Assembly (NCBI RefSeq): GCF_004349105.1
Contig: NZ_SMLB01000052.1
Location: 1 to 43,825, forward strand
Origin: Jiangella aurantiaca
GTDB lineage: Bacteria; Actinomycetota; Actinomycetes; Jiangellales; Jiangellaceae
Direction: 5' to 3'
DNA: 43,825 nucleotides
This document shows positions 25,629-35,686 of this stretch, one piece after another. Position numbers and translations under genes: made by a program. A model generated the notes under the pieces. The model worked only from the letters and a program-made list of their open reading frames with translations, did not search any database and was not told the DNA's origin. The stretch's first letter is position 1. The number at the start of each line of letters is the position of its first letter.

Positions 25629-27323
25629 ATGACCACCTCGCGACCCCTTCCGAGCGCCGGACTGAACCGGCGCCGCTTCCTCGGCGGTCTCGCCGGGCTC
25701 GGCGCCGGCGCGTACCTGCTCTCGGCCTGCTCCAGCGGCGGCTCCGGCCCCGCCAGCAGCACGCCGGGCGCCGAGGGCGGCCTCACGCTGCCCGACTTCG
25801 CGCCGCCGCGCGACCTGGCCGGCGCGACCGTCAGCGACGTGCCCGGCGTGCTGCCGGCGTACGAGCAGTTCCCGCTGCCGCCGTTCAAGAGCGTCGCGCA
25901 GCCGCCCGGCCGCGGCGGCACCGTCACCTCGTTGCATCCGCTGTTCACCGCGCCGCCCGACGACCTGCAGGGCAGTGAGGTGTTCCAGGCGTTCCAGCGC
26001 GGCCTCAACGTGACGCTGGAGCCGACCTACACGCCCATCGGCTCCTACGAGAACAAGCTTGCGACCGTGCTGGCCGGCGGCTCGATCCCGGACATCACCT
26101 GGGTGAACACCGAGACCGTGCCGGCCGCGGTCAGCTACTTCCAGCAGGGCGCCTTCGCGGACCTCTCCGACGTGCTCGGCGGCGACGGCGTCAGCGCCTA
26201 CCCGAACCTCGCGCAGCTGCCGAGCTACGCCTGGCGCAACTGCGCCGTCGAGGGCGTGCTCTACGGCGTCCCGCGCGGCATCCCGCTGCTGAACAACTCC
26301 GTCGCGCTGTACCGGGCCGACTGGGCCGCGGCGCTGGGCTTCCCGGAGCCGCCGGCCGACGCCGCCGAGTACCTGGAGCTGATGACGGCGTTCTCGAAGG
26401 GCAGCCCACGCGGCTCCGGGCAGAGCTGGGGCGCGGCTGTGCTCGACGCCGGCTTCGTCCGGCAGATGTTCCGGGTGCCCAACGAGTGGCGGCTGGAGGA
26501 GGACGGCACCCTCACCCACTACGTCGAGAGCGACGAGTACCGCGCGGCCCTGGAGTTCCACATCGAGGAGTTCAAGGCCGGCGTCTACCATCCCGACGCC
26601 ACCATCGGCGGCGACACCTACACCCGCGCCATCGACCTGCTCCAGTCCGGCCAGACCGGCTTCTACGCCGGCAGTCTCAACGCGCAGTTCGCGCTGCGCC
26701 GTCCCGGCACGCTGGCCGGCGACCCCGGCTCGGACGTGCAGCCGCTGACGCCGCCCGGCCACGACGGCGGTGACCCGCTCACGTACGAACAGCGCGGCTA
26801 CTACGGGATGGCCGCGATCTCCGCCGAGGCGGCCAAGGACGACGAGCGCCTGCACGAGCTGCTCGGCGTCATCGACTACTGGTCCGCCCCGTTCGGCAGT
26901 GAGGAGTACGTGCTGGTCAACTACGGCCTCGAGGGCCGGCAGGTGACGTTCGAGGACTCCGGCCAGCTGGTACCGGTGCCGCCGGACCAGGCGCCCACCG
27001 AGGCGCCGGTCCCCTACCTCACCCAGGTGCGCGAGACGCTGTTCTACTTCCCCGGCGCGCAGGCCGACGCGCGGCTCGCCCAGGGCGCCATGGAGACGGT
27101 CGTGCGGTCGTCGGCGCCGAACCCCGTCACCGGCCTCATCTCCGACACCGCGATCCGCCAGGGCGCGGCGCTGGGCCAGCTCAACAACGACTACGAGACC
27201 GGCATCGTCACCGGCCAGCGCTCGCTCGACGAGCTGGAGGAGTGGCGCGACCGGTGGCGCTCCGGCGGCGGTGACGCAATGCGCCGCGAGTTCCAGGACG
27301 CCCTCGAACGCCTCGACAGCTGA
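25629..27323 (+). CDS. extracellular sugar-binding lipoprotein with Tat signal
   Basis: The gene encodes 564 residues from ATG 25629. The N-terminus LNRRRFLGG is a twin-arginine motif, followed by a hydrophobic stretch and lipobox LLSAC, so it is exported folded and lipid-anchored. The length fits the large LplA-type solute-binding proteins that pair with LplB/LplC. Segments such as NKLATVLAGGSIPDITWVNT and VEGVLYGVPRGIPLLNN are usual for the family. It lies 23 bp after the second permease. It captures the oligosaccharide at the cell surface; ligand unknown but expected to be large. Confidence 0.9.
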   Translation: MTTSRPLPSAGLNRRRFLGGLAGLGAGAYLLSACSSGGSGPASSTPGAEGGLTLPDFAPPRDLAGATVSDVPGVLPAYEQFPLPPFKSVAQPPGRGGTVTSLHPLFTAPPDDLQGSEVFQAFQRGLNVTLEPTYTPIGSYENKLATVLAGGSIPDITWVNTETVPAAVSYFQQGAFADLSDVLGGDGVSAYPNLAQLPSYAWRNCAVEGVLYGVPRGIPLLNNSVALYRADWAAALGFPEPPADAAEYLELMTAFSKGSPRGSGQSWGAAVLDAGFVRQMFRVPNEWRLEEDGTLTHYVESDEYRAALEFHIEEFKAGVYHPDATIGGDTYTRAIDLLQSGQTGFYAGSLNAQFALRRPGTLAGDPGSDVQPLTPPGHDGGDPLTYEQRGYYGMAAISAEAAKDDERLHELLGVIDYWSAPFGSEEYVLVNYGLEGRQVTFEDSGQLVPVPPDQAPTEAPVPYLTQVRETLFYFPGAQADARLAQGAMETVVRSSAPNPVTGLISDTAIRQGAALGQLNNDYETGIVTGQRSLDELEEWRDRWRSGGGDAMRREFQDALERLDS

Positions 27324-27349
27324 TCCACTCACCCCCGGAGGTACCGAAC

Positions 27350-30149
27350 ATGAGACCCCTCGACAGACGGCGTTTCCTCCAGCTCTCCGCGGCGGCCGCC
27401 GGCGTTGCCGCCGTCCCGTCCGGCCTGCTGCGCACCGCGGCGGGCGCCCCCCTCGTCGATCCGCCGTACGGATTCGCACCGCCGCCCGCCGACGGCGTGC
27501 ACCCGCGCATCGTGATCAGCCCGTCCGAGCTTCCGCACCTGCGTCAGCGAGTGACGATCGGCCGGGCCAAGGCGGCGTTCGACGCACTGACCCGGGTCGC
27601 GTCGACGCTGGGTGACGTGCCACCGAACGGAGCGGCTCCGACCGGGGTGAGTCTCCTGCTCAAACGGCTGGAGCAGAACGAAACCCTCTCGGGGGCGGAG
27701 CAGGAGACGCTGGCCAAGGCGATCGCAGGCTCCGCTCTGGTCGCTCTGGTCGGCGAGGACGAGATCATTGCCGGCAAGGCCGTGCGCGCCTTCGACACCT
27801 GGCTGGCGAAGATCCCGCCCGCGCCCACGCCCGACTTCAGCCGGACGTCCCAGGGCCCCGCGCTGGCCTACGACTGGCTGGCGCCCCTGATGGACGCCAC
27901 CCGGCGCGCCACCGCCCGGCAGTGGCTGGTCGACCGCGTCACCGCCTACGAGACCCGGCTCCAGGACGCCGTCTACGGTTTCAAGCCCGGCGCCTCCGCG
28001 CAGCGCGATGACAACTGGGTGTCGCACGGCATGGGCGCCTTCGGGCCCGCGGCGCTCGCCATCGAGGGCGAGCCCGGCTACAAGGAGCAGTGGTACGACA
28101 AGGCCGCCGCCAGCATGAGCGACTTCCTCCAGCACGGCATCGGCTCCGAGGGCGCGCCGCTGGAGCTGCTGCACTACTTCGCCTACGGAATGTGGCAGGG
28201 GTCCTACTTCGCAGCGGCGATGGCCAAGCGCGGCGAGCCGATCCTGACGCACCCGCACCTGAGCAAGGTCCCGCGGTGGTGGACCGCCGACATGTACCCC
28301 TGGGGCGGCGACTGGGGCGCGCTGCAGGACACCCGCGACTTCTGGACCGGCGTGCCGGCCGTCTACTACTTCCTGCGGCTGGCCCTCCCGGACGACCCGC
28401 TCATGCGGTGGGTGTACACGAACTATGTCCAGGCGCCGGCGCAGCAGGCCGACCACCTGAGCGCGGTGCTGTGGGCCAGCGAGCTGGAACCGTCCGACCT
28501 CGCGCTCACGGCGCCGTCCCTCGGCCTGGCGCCCAGCCAGTTCTTCCTGCGCAGCGGCCTGGCCTACCTGCGCGAGGACTGGGGTACCGACGACGTGTAC
28601 TTCCAGTTCCAGTGCGACCAGGCGATGTTCGGCGCGTCCCATGCGCACGCCGACCGCAACTCGTTCACGCTCAACGGCAAGGGCCGCGTCTGGATCATGG
28701 ACGCGGCCGCCTGGTTCCCGTTCGACACCGGCCACAACCTGGTCTTCGTCGACGGCAAGGCCGAGGGCTACTTCCCGCAGCAGGGCCACGTCCTCGCGCA
28801 GGACGACGCCGGCTGGGCCGCGGGCATCATGGGCGACGCCAAGGACGCCTACGACTGGCGGTGCGAGGCCGCGCCGCCCGACGGCGAGACCGGCTGGGTG
28901 CAGGTCAACGGCGAGTGGTCGTACCCCTACAACCCCGTGCAGCGCGCCTTTCGCACCGGGACGCTGGTCCGCGGCGCGCACACCTATGCCGTCGTCAGCG
29001 ACGACATCCGCAAGGACGACGCCGCGCACCAGTACTCGTGGGAGGCGCTGGTCCCGCTCGGAACGAAGATCACCCAGGCGGACGCGTCGAGCTGGCTGCT
29101 CGAGCAGGTCGACGTCGGCCCGTTCCTGCAGTCCAACGAGTCCGGCGCGCAGCCGCTGTCGGTCCCGTTCACCGTCGCGACGGCCGGCGACTACCGGTTC
29201 TGGGTGCTGGCCGGCCGGGAGCACACCGCGCCGGTCAACGGCACCTGGAAGACGTCGATGGCACTCGACGGCGCCGCGCCGCGCGACGCCGGTGGCGCGG
29301 AGCACCCGAGCAGCGGCGACGCGGCGCAGCCGCACTGGTTGCCGATCTCGATGAACACCGCCGACACCCCGACGGCGCTGACGGCGGGTGCGCACACCGC
29401 GGTGTTCACCCCCCGCGGCGTCATCAAGCACGCCGCGCTGCTGGTCGCGCCCGACGGCTTCGACCCCACGGGACCGGTGCCGCCGACGTCGTTCCCCGCC
29501 GGGAGCGTGCTGGTGCGGCTGTCCGACCTGCCGGCGCCGGCCGGCTGGACGCGGGTGCCGGCGGCCACGAACGCGCCGCGCTGCCTGATCCGGGTGCTCA
29601 GCCCGGCGGCGGTGACGCTGACGGCCGAGACGTTTCCGCCGGCACCGCACCGACAACGGGCAGAATTGGGGCCGCTGCTTCAAGCTCCGGGCCCGCACGA
29701 CCACCGTCGAGCCGCGGTACCGGGTGTTGCTGTACCCGCACCGCGCGGGCGACCCGCTGCCCACCGTCACCTCCGACCACGCCGGCGCCGAGGTGGCCTG
29801 GCCCGGCGGCGTCACCGACGTCTGGCAGTTCGGCAGCAACCCGGCGTTCCCGGCGGCCAACGGCTCGTCCGTGCGGGTCACCCGCGGGTCCCAGCAATTC
29901 GTCCTCGACGTGTCGTTCCCCGTCCTGCGCGCCAACACCGAGGAGTTCGTCACCGACCACGCGCTGACCCGCCGGCTCGTCACCACACTCGACTCGGCCG
30001 AGCGGTACGAGTCGCGCGGCCGCCGGACCGGGCGGTCGTCGGCCCTGTCCGACTACGTTGCGGCGGTCGAGGCGGCCGGCGACGGCGTGGTCTCGCCCGA
30101 CCACGCCGCCCTGCTGGTCCGCCAGGCCGCCGTCCTCGGCGCGCACTGA
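27350..30149 (+). pseudogene. heparinase II/III-like polysaccharide lyase, Tat-exported, frameshift near 29640
   Basis: The product (about 930 residues if corrected) starts with a Tat signal (LDRRRFLQLSAAAAG). An alpha/alpha-toroid region starts at HPRIVISPSELPHLRQRV and includes LELLHYFAYGMWQGSYF. The heparinase II/III beta domain has ASHAHADRNSFTLNGKGRVW and HNLVFVDGKAEGY, where His and Tyr usually act in lysis of uronic-acid glycans. After VTLTAETF (about 29635) the frame changes: GQNWGRCFKLRARTTTVEP and on to the stop at 30147-30149 are one frame over. One extra base or two lost bases explain it. Uncorrected, the frame stays open into the fucosidase gene. With uxuA it suggests a uronate-containing substrate degraded outside the cell. 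Confidence 0.78.
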
Positions 30150-30172
30150 ACCCGATACCGAAGGAGATGGTC

Positions 30173-31465
30173 ATGACCGCAGCCGATCCGGCCCGTTTGG
30201 AGGAGTTCCGGCGGCAGCGCTTCGGGATGTTCATCCACTGGGGCGTGTACGCCCTCGCCGCGCGGCACGAGTGGGTGCGCAACCGCGAACGGCTCAGCCG
30301 CGAGCAGTACCAGCCCTATCTGGACCGGTTCGATCCCGACCTGTTCGACCCGTCGGTCTGGGCCCGGGCCGCGCGCGACGCGGGCATGCGGTACATGGTG
30401 CTCACCACCAAGCACCACGACGGCTTCTGCCTATGGGACTCCGAGCTGACCGACTACTCGGTGCGCTCCACGCCCTGCGGCAAGGACCTCGTCGGACCCA
30501 TCGCCGACGCCTTCCGGCGCGAAGGGCTGGGCGTCGGGTTCTACCACTCGCTGCTGGACTGGCAGCAGCCGGACTTTCCGCTCGACGGGCTCCACCCGGA
30601 CCTGGGCCGCGACGGCGTCGAGCAGGACGGCCGCGACGTCTCGCGCTACGCGGACTACCTGCACGGGCAGGTCGAGGAGCTGCTCACCCGATACGCGCCG
30701 GTCGACACCATGTGGTTCGACTTCTCCTACCCGAACCGTCGCGACGCCCAGGGCCGGCCGCTGGTGGGCGGCAAGGGGCGCGCAGACTGGCGGTCCGACG
30801 ACCTCATCGCGCTTGTGCGGCGGCTGGCGCCGCGCGCGTTGATCAACGACCGACTCGACGTCCCCGGGGCCGCCGACTTCGTCACCCCTGAGCAGTACCA
30901 GCCGGTGGCGCCCATCGTCGTCGACGGCGTCCCGGTGACGTGGGAGGCCTGCCAGACCCTGAACGGCAGCTGGGGGTACCACCGCGACAACCTCGACTGG
31001 AAGTCGCCGGAGCTGCTGATCAAGCTCCTGGTCGACACCGTCGCGAAGGACGGCAACCTGCTGCTCAACGTCGGCCCGAACGGCCGCGGCGAGCTGGAGC
31101 CGCGAGCGCTGGACACACTGGCCGAGATCGGCCGATGGATGCGGCTGCACAGCCGCTCCATCCACGACGCCGGCGCCAGCGTGTACCGGCCCCCGGCTGA
31201 CTGCCGCTACACCCAACGCGGCGACCGGCTCTACCTGCACGTGTTCTCCTGGCCGTTCAAGCACCTGCACCTGCCCGGCCTGGCGGGCAAGGTCCGCCAC
31301 GCCCAACTGCTGAACGACGCCTCCGAGATCCGGCTGGTCCCGCACGACGAGGGCGCCGGCACCCACCATGCGCTGCGCACCTCACCGGACGACCTCACGC
31401 TGGAGCTACCGATCCAGCGGCCCAACGTCGCCGTCCCCGTCATCGAGCTGTTTCTGGGGAGGTAA
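30173..31465 (+). CDS. GH29 alpha-L-fucosidase
   Basis: The gene encodes 430 residues. AAGGAG (30161-30166) stands six bases before ATG 30173, favouring it over the ATG at 30167. The opening FGMFIHWGVYALAARHEW, then TTKHHDGFCLWDS, and the nucleophile D183 in DTMWFDFSYP identify GH29. The end has the short beta-domain (YLHVFSWPFKHLHLP). No signal peptide is present, so it acts inside on imported fucosylated oligosaccharides, or on other residues that some GH29-like enzymes accept. It is the last gene of the operon; a weak CGCCGG/CCGGCG hairpin (31468-31490) follows its stop. Confidence 0.9.
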   Translation: MTAADPARLEEFRRQRFGMFIHWGVYALAARHEWVRNRERLSREQYQPYLDRFDPDLFDPSVWARAARDAGMRYMVLTTKHHDGFCLWDSELTDYSVRSTPCGKDLVGPIADAFRREGLGVGFYHSLLDWQQPDFPLDGLHPDLGRDGVEQDGRDVSRYADYLHGQVEELLTRYAPVDTMWFDFSYPNRRDAQGRPLVGGKGRADWRSDDLIALVRRLAPRALINDRLDVPGAADFVTPEQYQPVAPIVVDGVPVTWEACQTLNGSWGYHRDNLDWKSPELLIKLLVDTVAKDGNLLLNVGPNGRGELEPRALDTLAEIGRWMRLHSRSIHDAGASVYRPPADCRYTQRGDRLYLHVFSWPFKHLHLPGLAGKVRHAQLLNDASEIRLVPHDEGAGTHHALRTSPDDLTLELPIQRPNVAVPVIELFLGR

Positions 31466-31776
31466 CGCGCCGGACCACAGCTCCCCGGCGATGTGGTGCC
31501 CATGCCGGGATCGATCTGCAGTTCCGAGCCGTGGATCGCTTCGACGATGTCGACGGCAGGGCACCGATGCAGCAGGTCGCCCGCACGGCGCACCAGGGTG
31601 GGAACGGTCACGTTGCGCTGTCCGCTCCGGATCGGACAGCCAGTCGCATGTGGCCTCGTCATCGGTATCCGATTCGGCGGTCAGGACGACGATCTTCCGC
31701 TTAGCACCACCTGCTGGGAGACCCGCAGGATCGGCACGTCGTGCCGCGGTTGCTCCTGTCGATCCGGTGTCCATCT
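31466..31776 (-). pseudogene. unidentified gene fragment, 3'-truncated at the cargo edge
   Basis: From ATG 31776 on the minus strand the frame reads MDTGSTGATAARRADP and KRKIVVLTAESDTDDEATCD. After about 31620 good codon usage passes to another frame, NVTVPTLVRRAGDLLHRCPA and VDIVEAIHGSELQIDPG. So one gene with a single-base frameshift is likely. It runs toward the fucosidase stop with no clear end of its own, as if cut where the cargo begins. No family is recognised. It lies after the relaxase hairpin terminator and its first codons overlap the 14-bp repeat. Confidence 0.45.
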
Positions 31777-31782
31777 GACTTG
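31769..31782 (+). repeat. 14-bp direct repeat, right copy
   Basis: GTCCATCTGACTTG, identical to 17394-17407. It overlaps the ATG (31774-31776) of the truncated minus-strand frame and stands 303 bases after the fucosidase stop. Confidence 0.45.
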
Positions 31783-31793
31783 TGCGTGCAGAT

Positions 31794-31822
31794 GGGCAGG
31801 GCGGGAGCTTCCCGCCCTGCCC
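31794..31822 (-). terminator. perfect 13-bp stem hairpin after the relaxase gene
   Basis: GGGCAGGGCGGGA (31794-31806) and TCCCGCCCTGCCC (31810-31822) pair without mismatch around a 3-base loop. It lies 31 bases past the relaxase stop in the direction of transcription. There is no U-run, as in many actinobacterial I-shaped terminators. Confidence 0.75.
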
Positions 31823-31853
31823 CTCCACACGTCTGTGACTGTCCAAGGGCGGT

Positions 31854-34800
31854 TCAGAAGCTCCGTCCGGTGCTCTGCTGTGGCTGGTGATGCTGCGCGG
31901 CCTGCTGCCGGGCGGGCGGGTCCTTGAGCACGCCGGCAAGCTGCTGGGCTGCTTGGACCGCCTTTGCGGCCTGCCGGTAGTCGTGTCGCTGTGTCCAGTC
32001 AAAGCCGGGGTCGCCGATCGGGGATGCGGTGTCGGTGATGTCGTGGCGTTCGCGGTAGGCGGCGATGACCTCGACGCACCGGCGCCACTGGGTCTGCTCG
32101 GCCGCGGTGGCGGGCTCCGGGCCGAGAGTCCGTAGCCACGCCGCGCGCTCGTTGATCGCACGTCTGGCGATCTCCGCGGCCCGTTCCTCGAGCAGCGCCT
32201 CTCGCTCGCCCAGTGCCCGCTGTATCTCTGGGTCGGTGACGCCGTCGGCGGCCGGTACGAGGCCGGCGATCAGCCGACGCTGGCGCCGGACGATGCTGGG
32301 TGCGGTCTCCGTGGCATGGTCGGTCCACCGTGCGACCCGAGCGGCGAGCACCCGCACGGGGTCGGCTTCGGCCGGAATCGGTTTCGCGGCGGCGAGCTTA
32401 GGCAGCACGGTGTCCGGTTTCAGGCCGTGGGCGTCGGCGCGGTGCACCGCGGCGGCGAGCGCCACGAGGTGCTCTGAGTCGGCGACGTCGGTCGGCTGTA
32501 CCCCGCAGGCCAGCAGGAGCGTGGCTTGCCGGTCGGTGACGGCGGCGCGATACAGCGTGTCGTACTCCGCCGCGAGCTGCCCGATCGACAGCGCCTTGTC
32601 GGTCTCGAGCCGTGCGGTCTCCCGGGCCGAGAGCGCCGCGCCCTGGCGGCGCAGGACGGTGGTGAGCACGGAGCGGGCGGTCGGGGCGGGATCGTCAGCG
32701 TCGCGCAGGTGCCGCGCTTCCTCGTCGAGGTCGGTCACCACGTAGGCGGTGTTGCTCGCCCGTGCGCGTGTCATGGCGACGTAGAGGATCTCGCGCATCA
32801 TCGTTGCCCCGGTCACCAAAGCGTGCGCGGTGTCCACCGTCGCGCCCTGGGCGCGGTGCGCTGTGACCGCGTAGGCCGGTTCGACGTGGTCGGCCACATA
32901 CGCGGCCGGCAGCGTGATCGTGCCGTTGCCCTTCGCTCGCCTCACGGTCAGCGAGCCGTCCCGATGAACGGCCTGAACGTGCCAGGTGTCGCCGTTCTTC
33001 ACCCAGCCGGTGCCGACGGCCAAGCGCCGCTGGTTGTTCCGGGTGATGACGCGGTCGCCGACAGCGGCGATGGTGCCGTCGCGCAGGCTCACGCCGTCGT
33101 CCTCGACCTCACCGGTCGCGACTCGGTCCGCGCGGGCGCGGCGGTTGAGGTCGGTCACTGTTGTGCTGTCGCCGGCGATCAGTAGCGACTGGAGTCCGGC
33201 CAGCTCGTCGCGACGCCACGAGCGGTAGGCGGCGTCCAGCATGTCCTCACCGCCACCGCCGATCAGCCGCCCGTGCTTGTCGTAGGCGTCGAGCGCCGCG
33301 ATGTCCCCGACTCGCAGCTGCATGCTGGCAATGCGCTCCCACTTGTGCGTGAACCGGCGCACCCCGGTCAGCTCTGGTGCGAGTCCATCGCCGCGGTCGC
33401 GGACAAGCATGCCGAAGCCGCCGCCGGCGTCCACCGACGCCAGTTGCGCCCAGTCGCCGACCAGGAGCACCTTCGCGCCGGCATGTGTGGCACGGCTAAC
33501 GAGGTCGTCAACGGCGAGCGTTCCGGCAAGCGATGCCTCGTCGATCACCACTAGCTGCCCCGGACGGAAAGTCCAACGCTGCTCGTCTACACGGAGCTTC
33601 TCCAGCCTCTTGGCCACGACGGTGCGGCCCCGCTCCGCCGTCCACGCGTGGGCCTGGTCGGCGCCGACGAACGCCGCCCATTCGGCGGCCCGCTCGGTCA
33701 CGTCGCCGGACTGCGCCAAGCGTTGACGCCATTCCGGATCCTCCGCGTCGAGTAGCTGCAGCACGTCGGCCAGGTGGGCGATCTCCTTGCCGGTGTCGGG
33801 TAGCCGGGCCGCCTCGTGCAACCACTTCGCGGCGTTGTCCGTCGCGACGCCCAGGGAGTCGGCCAAGACTTTCGCGGCCGCCGCGGAGGGTGCCAACCCG
33901 ATCAGCGATCCCTCGCCGTGTTCGAGTTCCCACGTCGCCCGGAGCGCGGTCAGCGTGGTGGTCTTCCCGGCACCGGCAGGGCCCACTAGGACGTCGACAC
34001 GTCGGCCGCTCGCGGTGATGTCGCGGACAGCGTCGGCCTGGTCGTCGGTGAGGAAGTATCCGTCCGCTGTCGGCGCTGCGAGGACCCGTTCCACCGACTC
34101 GCTGCTGACAGTGGCGGCGTCGACGGAGCGAGCCGCCGCCAGCAGCCGTTCCTCCGCGGCCAGGACCTCTGCGGAGGTGAACAACCCTGCGTGGGTGCGC
34201 ACGAACATCGACGTCCCGTCAGCGCGGGTAAACGCTGCCGGGGTGAAGGCGGTCACCGATGGGGTCAGCTCGACCGACATCTCCGCGACCCTCGCGCTGA
34301 CCGCGGCGATCAATTTCTCCCGCTCGTCGGCGGTCACCATGCGGTGTTCCATCGCCGCGCGCGCTGCGGCGGCCCGTATATTCCAGGTCTTCCACGTGGT
34401 CCGTTCGGTCGCCAACTCGGTGTATGCGGCCCTCGCGAGCTTCTCCATCTCCGACGTCGTCGCAGTGCCTGGCACGCTGGGCGAAACATGGTCGGGGACT
34501 GCCAAGTCGTCGACCCGCAACAGCTCGACGTCACGGTGCGGTCGCCTTCTCGATCGCCGTCCGCATCCAGGTAAGCGCGTCCTGACCGACCACAGCAGCT
34601 GCGCGGTCGCGCCAGTCGTTCGCCATTTCGCTGAGAGTGCGGATCTCCTTGGCCGGGCGGGTGGCCAATGTCGCGATCTGCCGCAACCGCAGTTTGACCT
34701 TGTCAGTAGGCGACCGGCCGTGCCGCTTGCGGTAATCGGTGATCAGCCGGTCGGCCTCTCGTTCGATCTTCGAGGACCGGGTGGAGAACGCCGCGATCAG

Positions 34801-35686
34801 GTCATCGGACACCGTTGCGAGCTCCCACGCGGTGTTCTTCGACTTCGCGGCCTGACCCCGCACCCGCCAGCCGACGCCGAGCCGGGCCGTGACATGGTCG
34901 GCGAGCAGGTTGTCGTAGAGCTCGGACATGGCCACCGTGGCCGGGAACAGCGATCCGCGCGAGTCGAGCGTTCGCCACTTGTCGTCCGGGGCCCTGGACC
35001 CGGTTTGCGATCACCACATGGGTGTGCAGCTGCGGGTCGCCGGCGCGGGAGTCCCAATGGTCGAACGCTGCCGCGATCACCCCGGCCGTCTCGACCTGCG
35101 CTACACCGTTCGTCCCGATCCGGGTCCGGGCGACCTCCCGCTCGATCGTGGCGATCACATCGGCCACGGCCGCCCGGTGGGCCTCGTAAATCTGCTCTCG
35201 CACCCCGTGATCGGCCAGCGCCCACATGACGCTGACCGACTTCGGCGGCGAGAACGTCACATCGAACCCCGACACCGGATGCCCGACCCGGCGCGACCGC
35301 TCCTCCGCCTCGATCTGCTCAACCATCCGGTTCCGCTCAGTCGGCGGCATCGCCGCGGGCAAGGCACTCACGCGGGCAGCGACACGTTCGTCGAACGACT
35401 TCGGCACTCGATACGCGCGGCCCAACTGGGCGCCGGTGAGCGGATCTGCGCCCGAGCGGTACAGCCGTTCCATCTGCTCCTCAGTCACCTGGGTGCCCGG
35501 CGCCAGCCCGTCACCGGCGGCGAGGCCGGCGAGCCCAGAACCCATCCACCGGCCGGGCGGATTGCCGGCCTCGGTGTAGTACGCCGTCACTGCCGAGACG
35601 CCCGGCATCTGGTCACTGTCGGCCACGATCCCCCGGAGCAGATAGCGGTAGCCGTCGCCGGCGTGCAGCTCCTTGATCGAGATCAC
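31854..35686 (-). pseudogene. TrwC/TraI-type relaxase-helicase, two frameshifts
   Basis: The start is GTG 35686 (VISIKELHAGDGYRYLL), coupled by GTGA to the upstream zinc-finger gene. The N-terminal TrwC domain has candidate catalytic tyrosines in TAYYTEAG, FDVTFSPPKSVSVMWAL, and the HUH-site DPQLHTHVVIANRV (about 35015-35037). A one-base shift near 34990 moves it to the frame with LDSRGSLFPATVAMSELYDN. A second shift near 34540 leads to DLAVPDHVSPSVPG and the RecD-like helicase: Walker A GPAGAGKTTT (about 33965), Walker B LVVIDEASL, and the late motif AVTAHRAQGATVDTAHALV. Corrected length is about 1,277 residues. The enzyme would nick oriT and unwind the transferred strand. As read, it is split and nonfunctional. 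Confidence 0.85.

Noticed and set aside
27350-31465. A genuine 1,371-residue heparinase-fucosidase fusion protein
   Set aside because: The section 29640-30170 in that frame is low-complexity Arg/Pro/Ala sequence, while conserved heparinase C-terminal sequence and a proper stop lie in the next frame, and the fucosidase has its own ribosome-binding site. Kept only as a finding about the indel.
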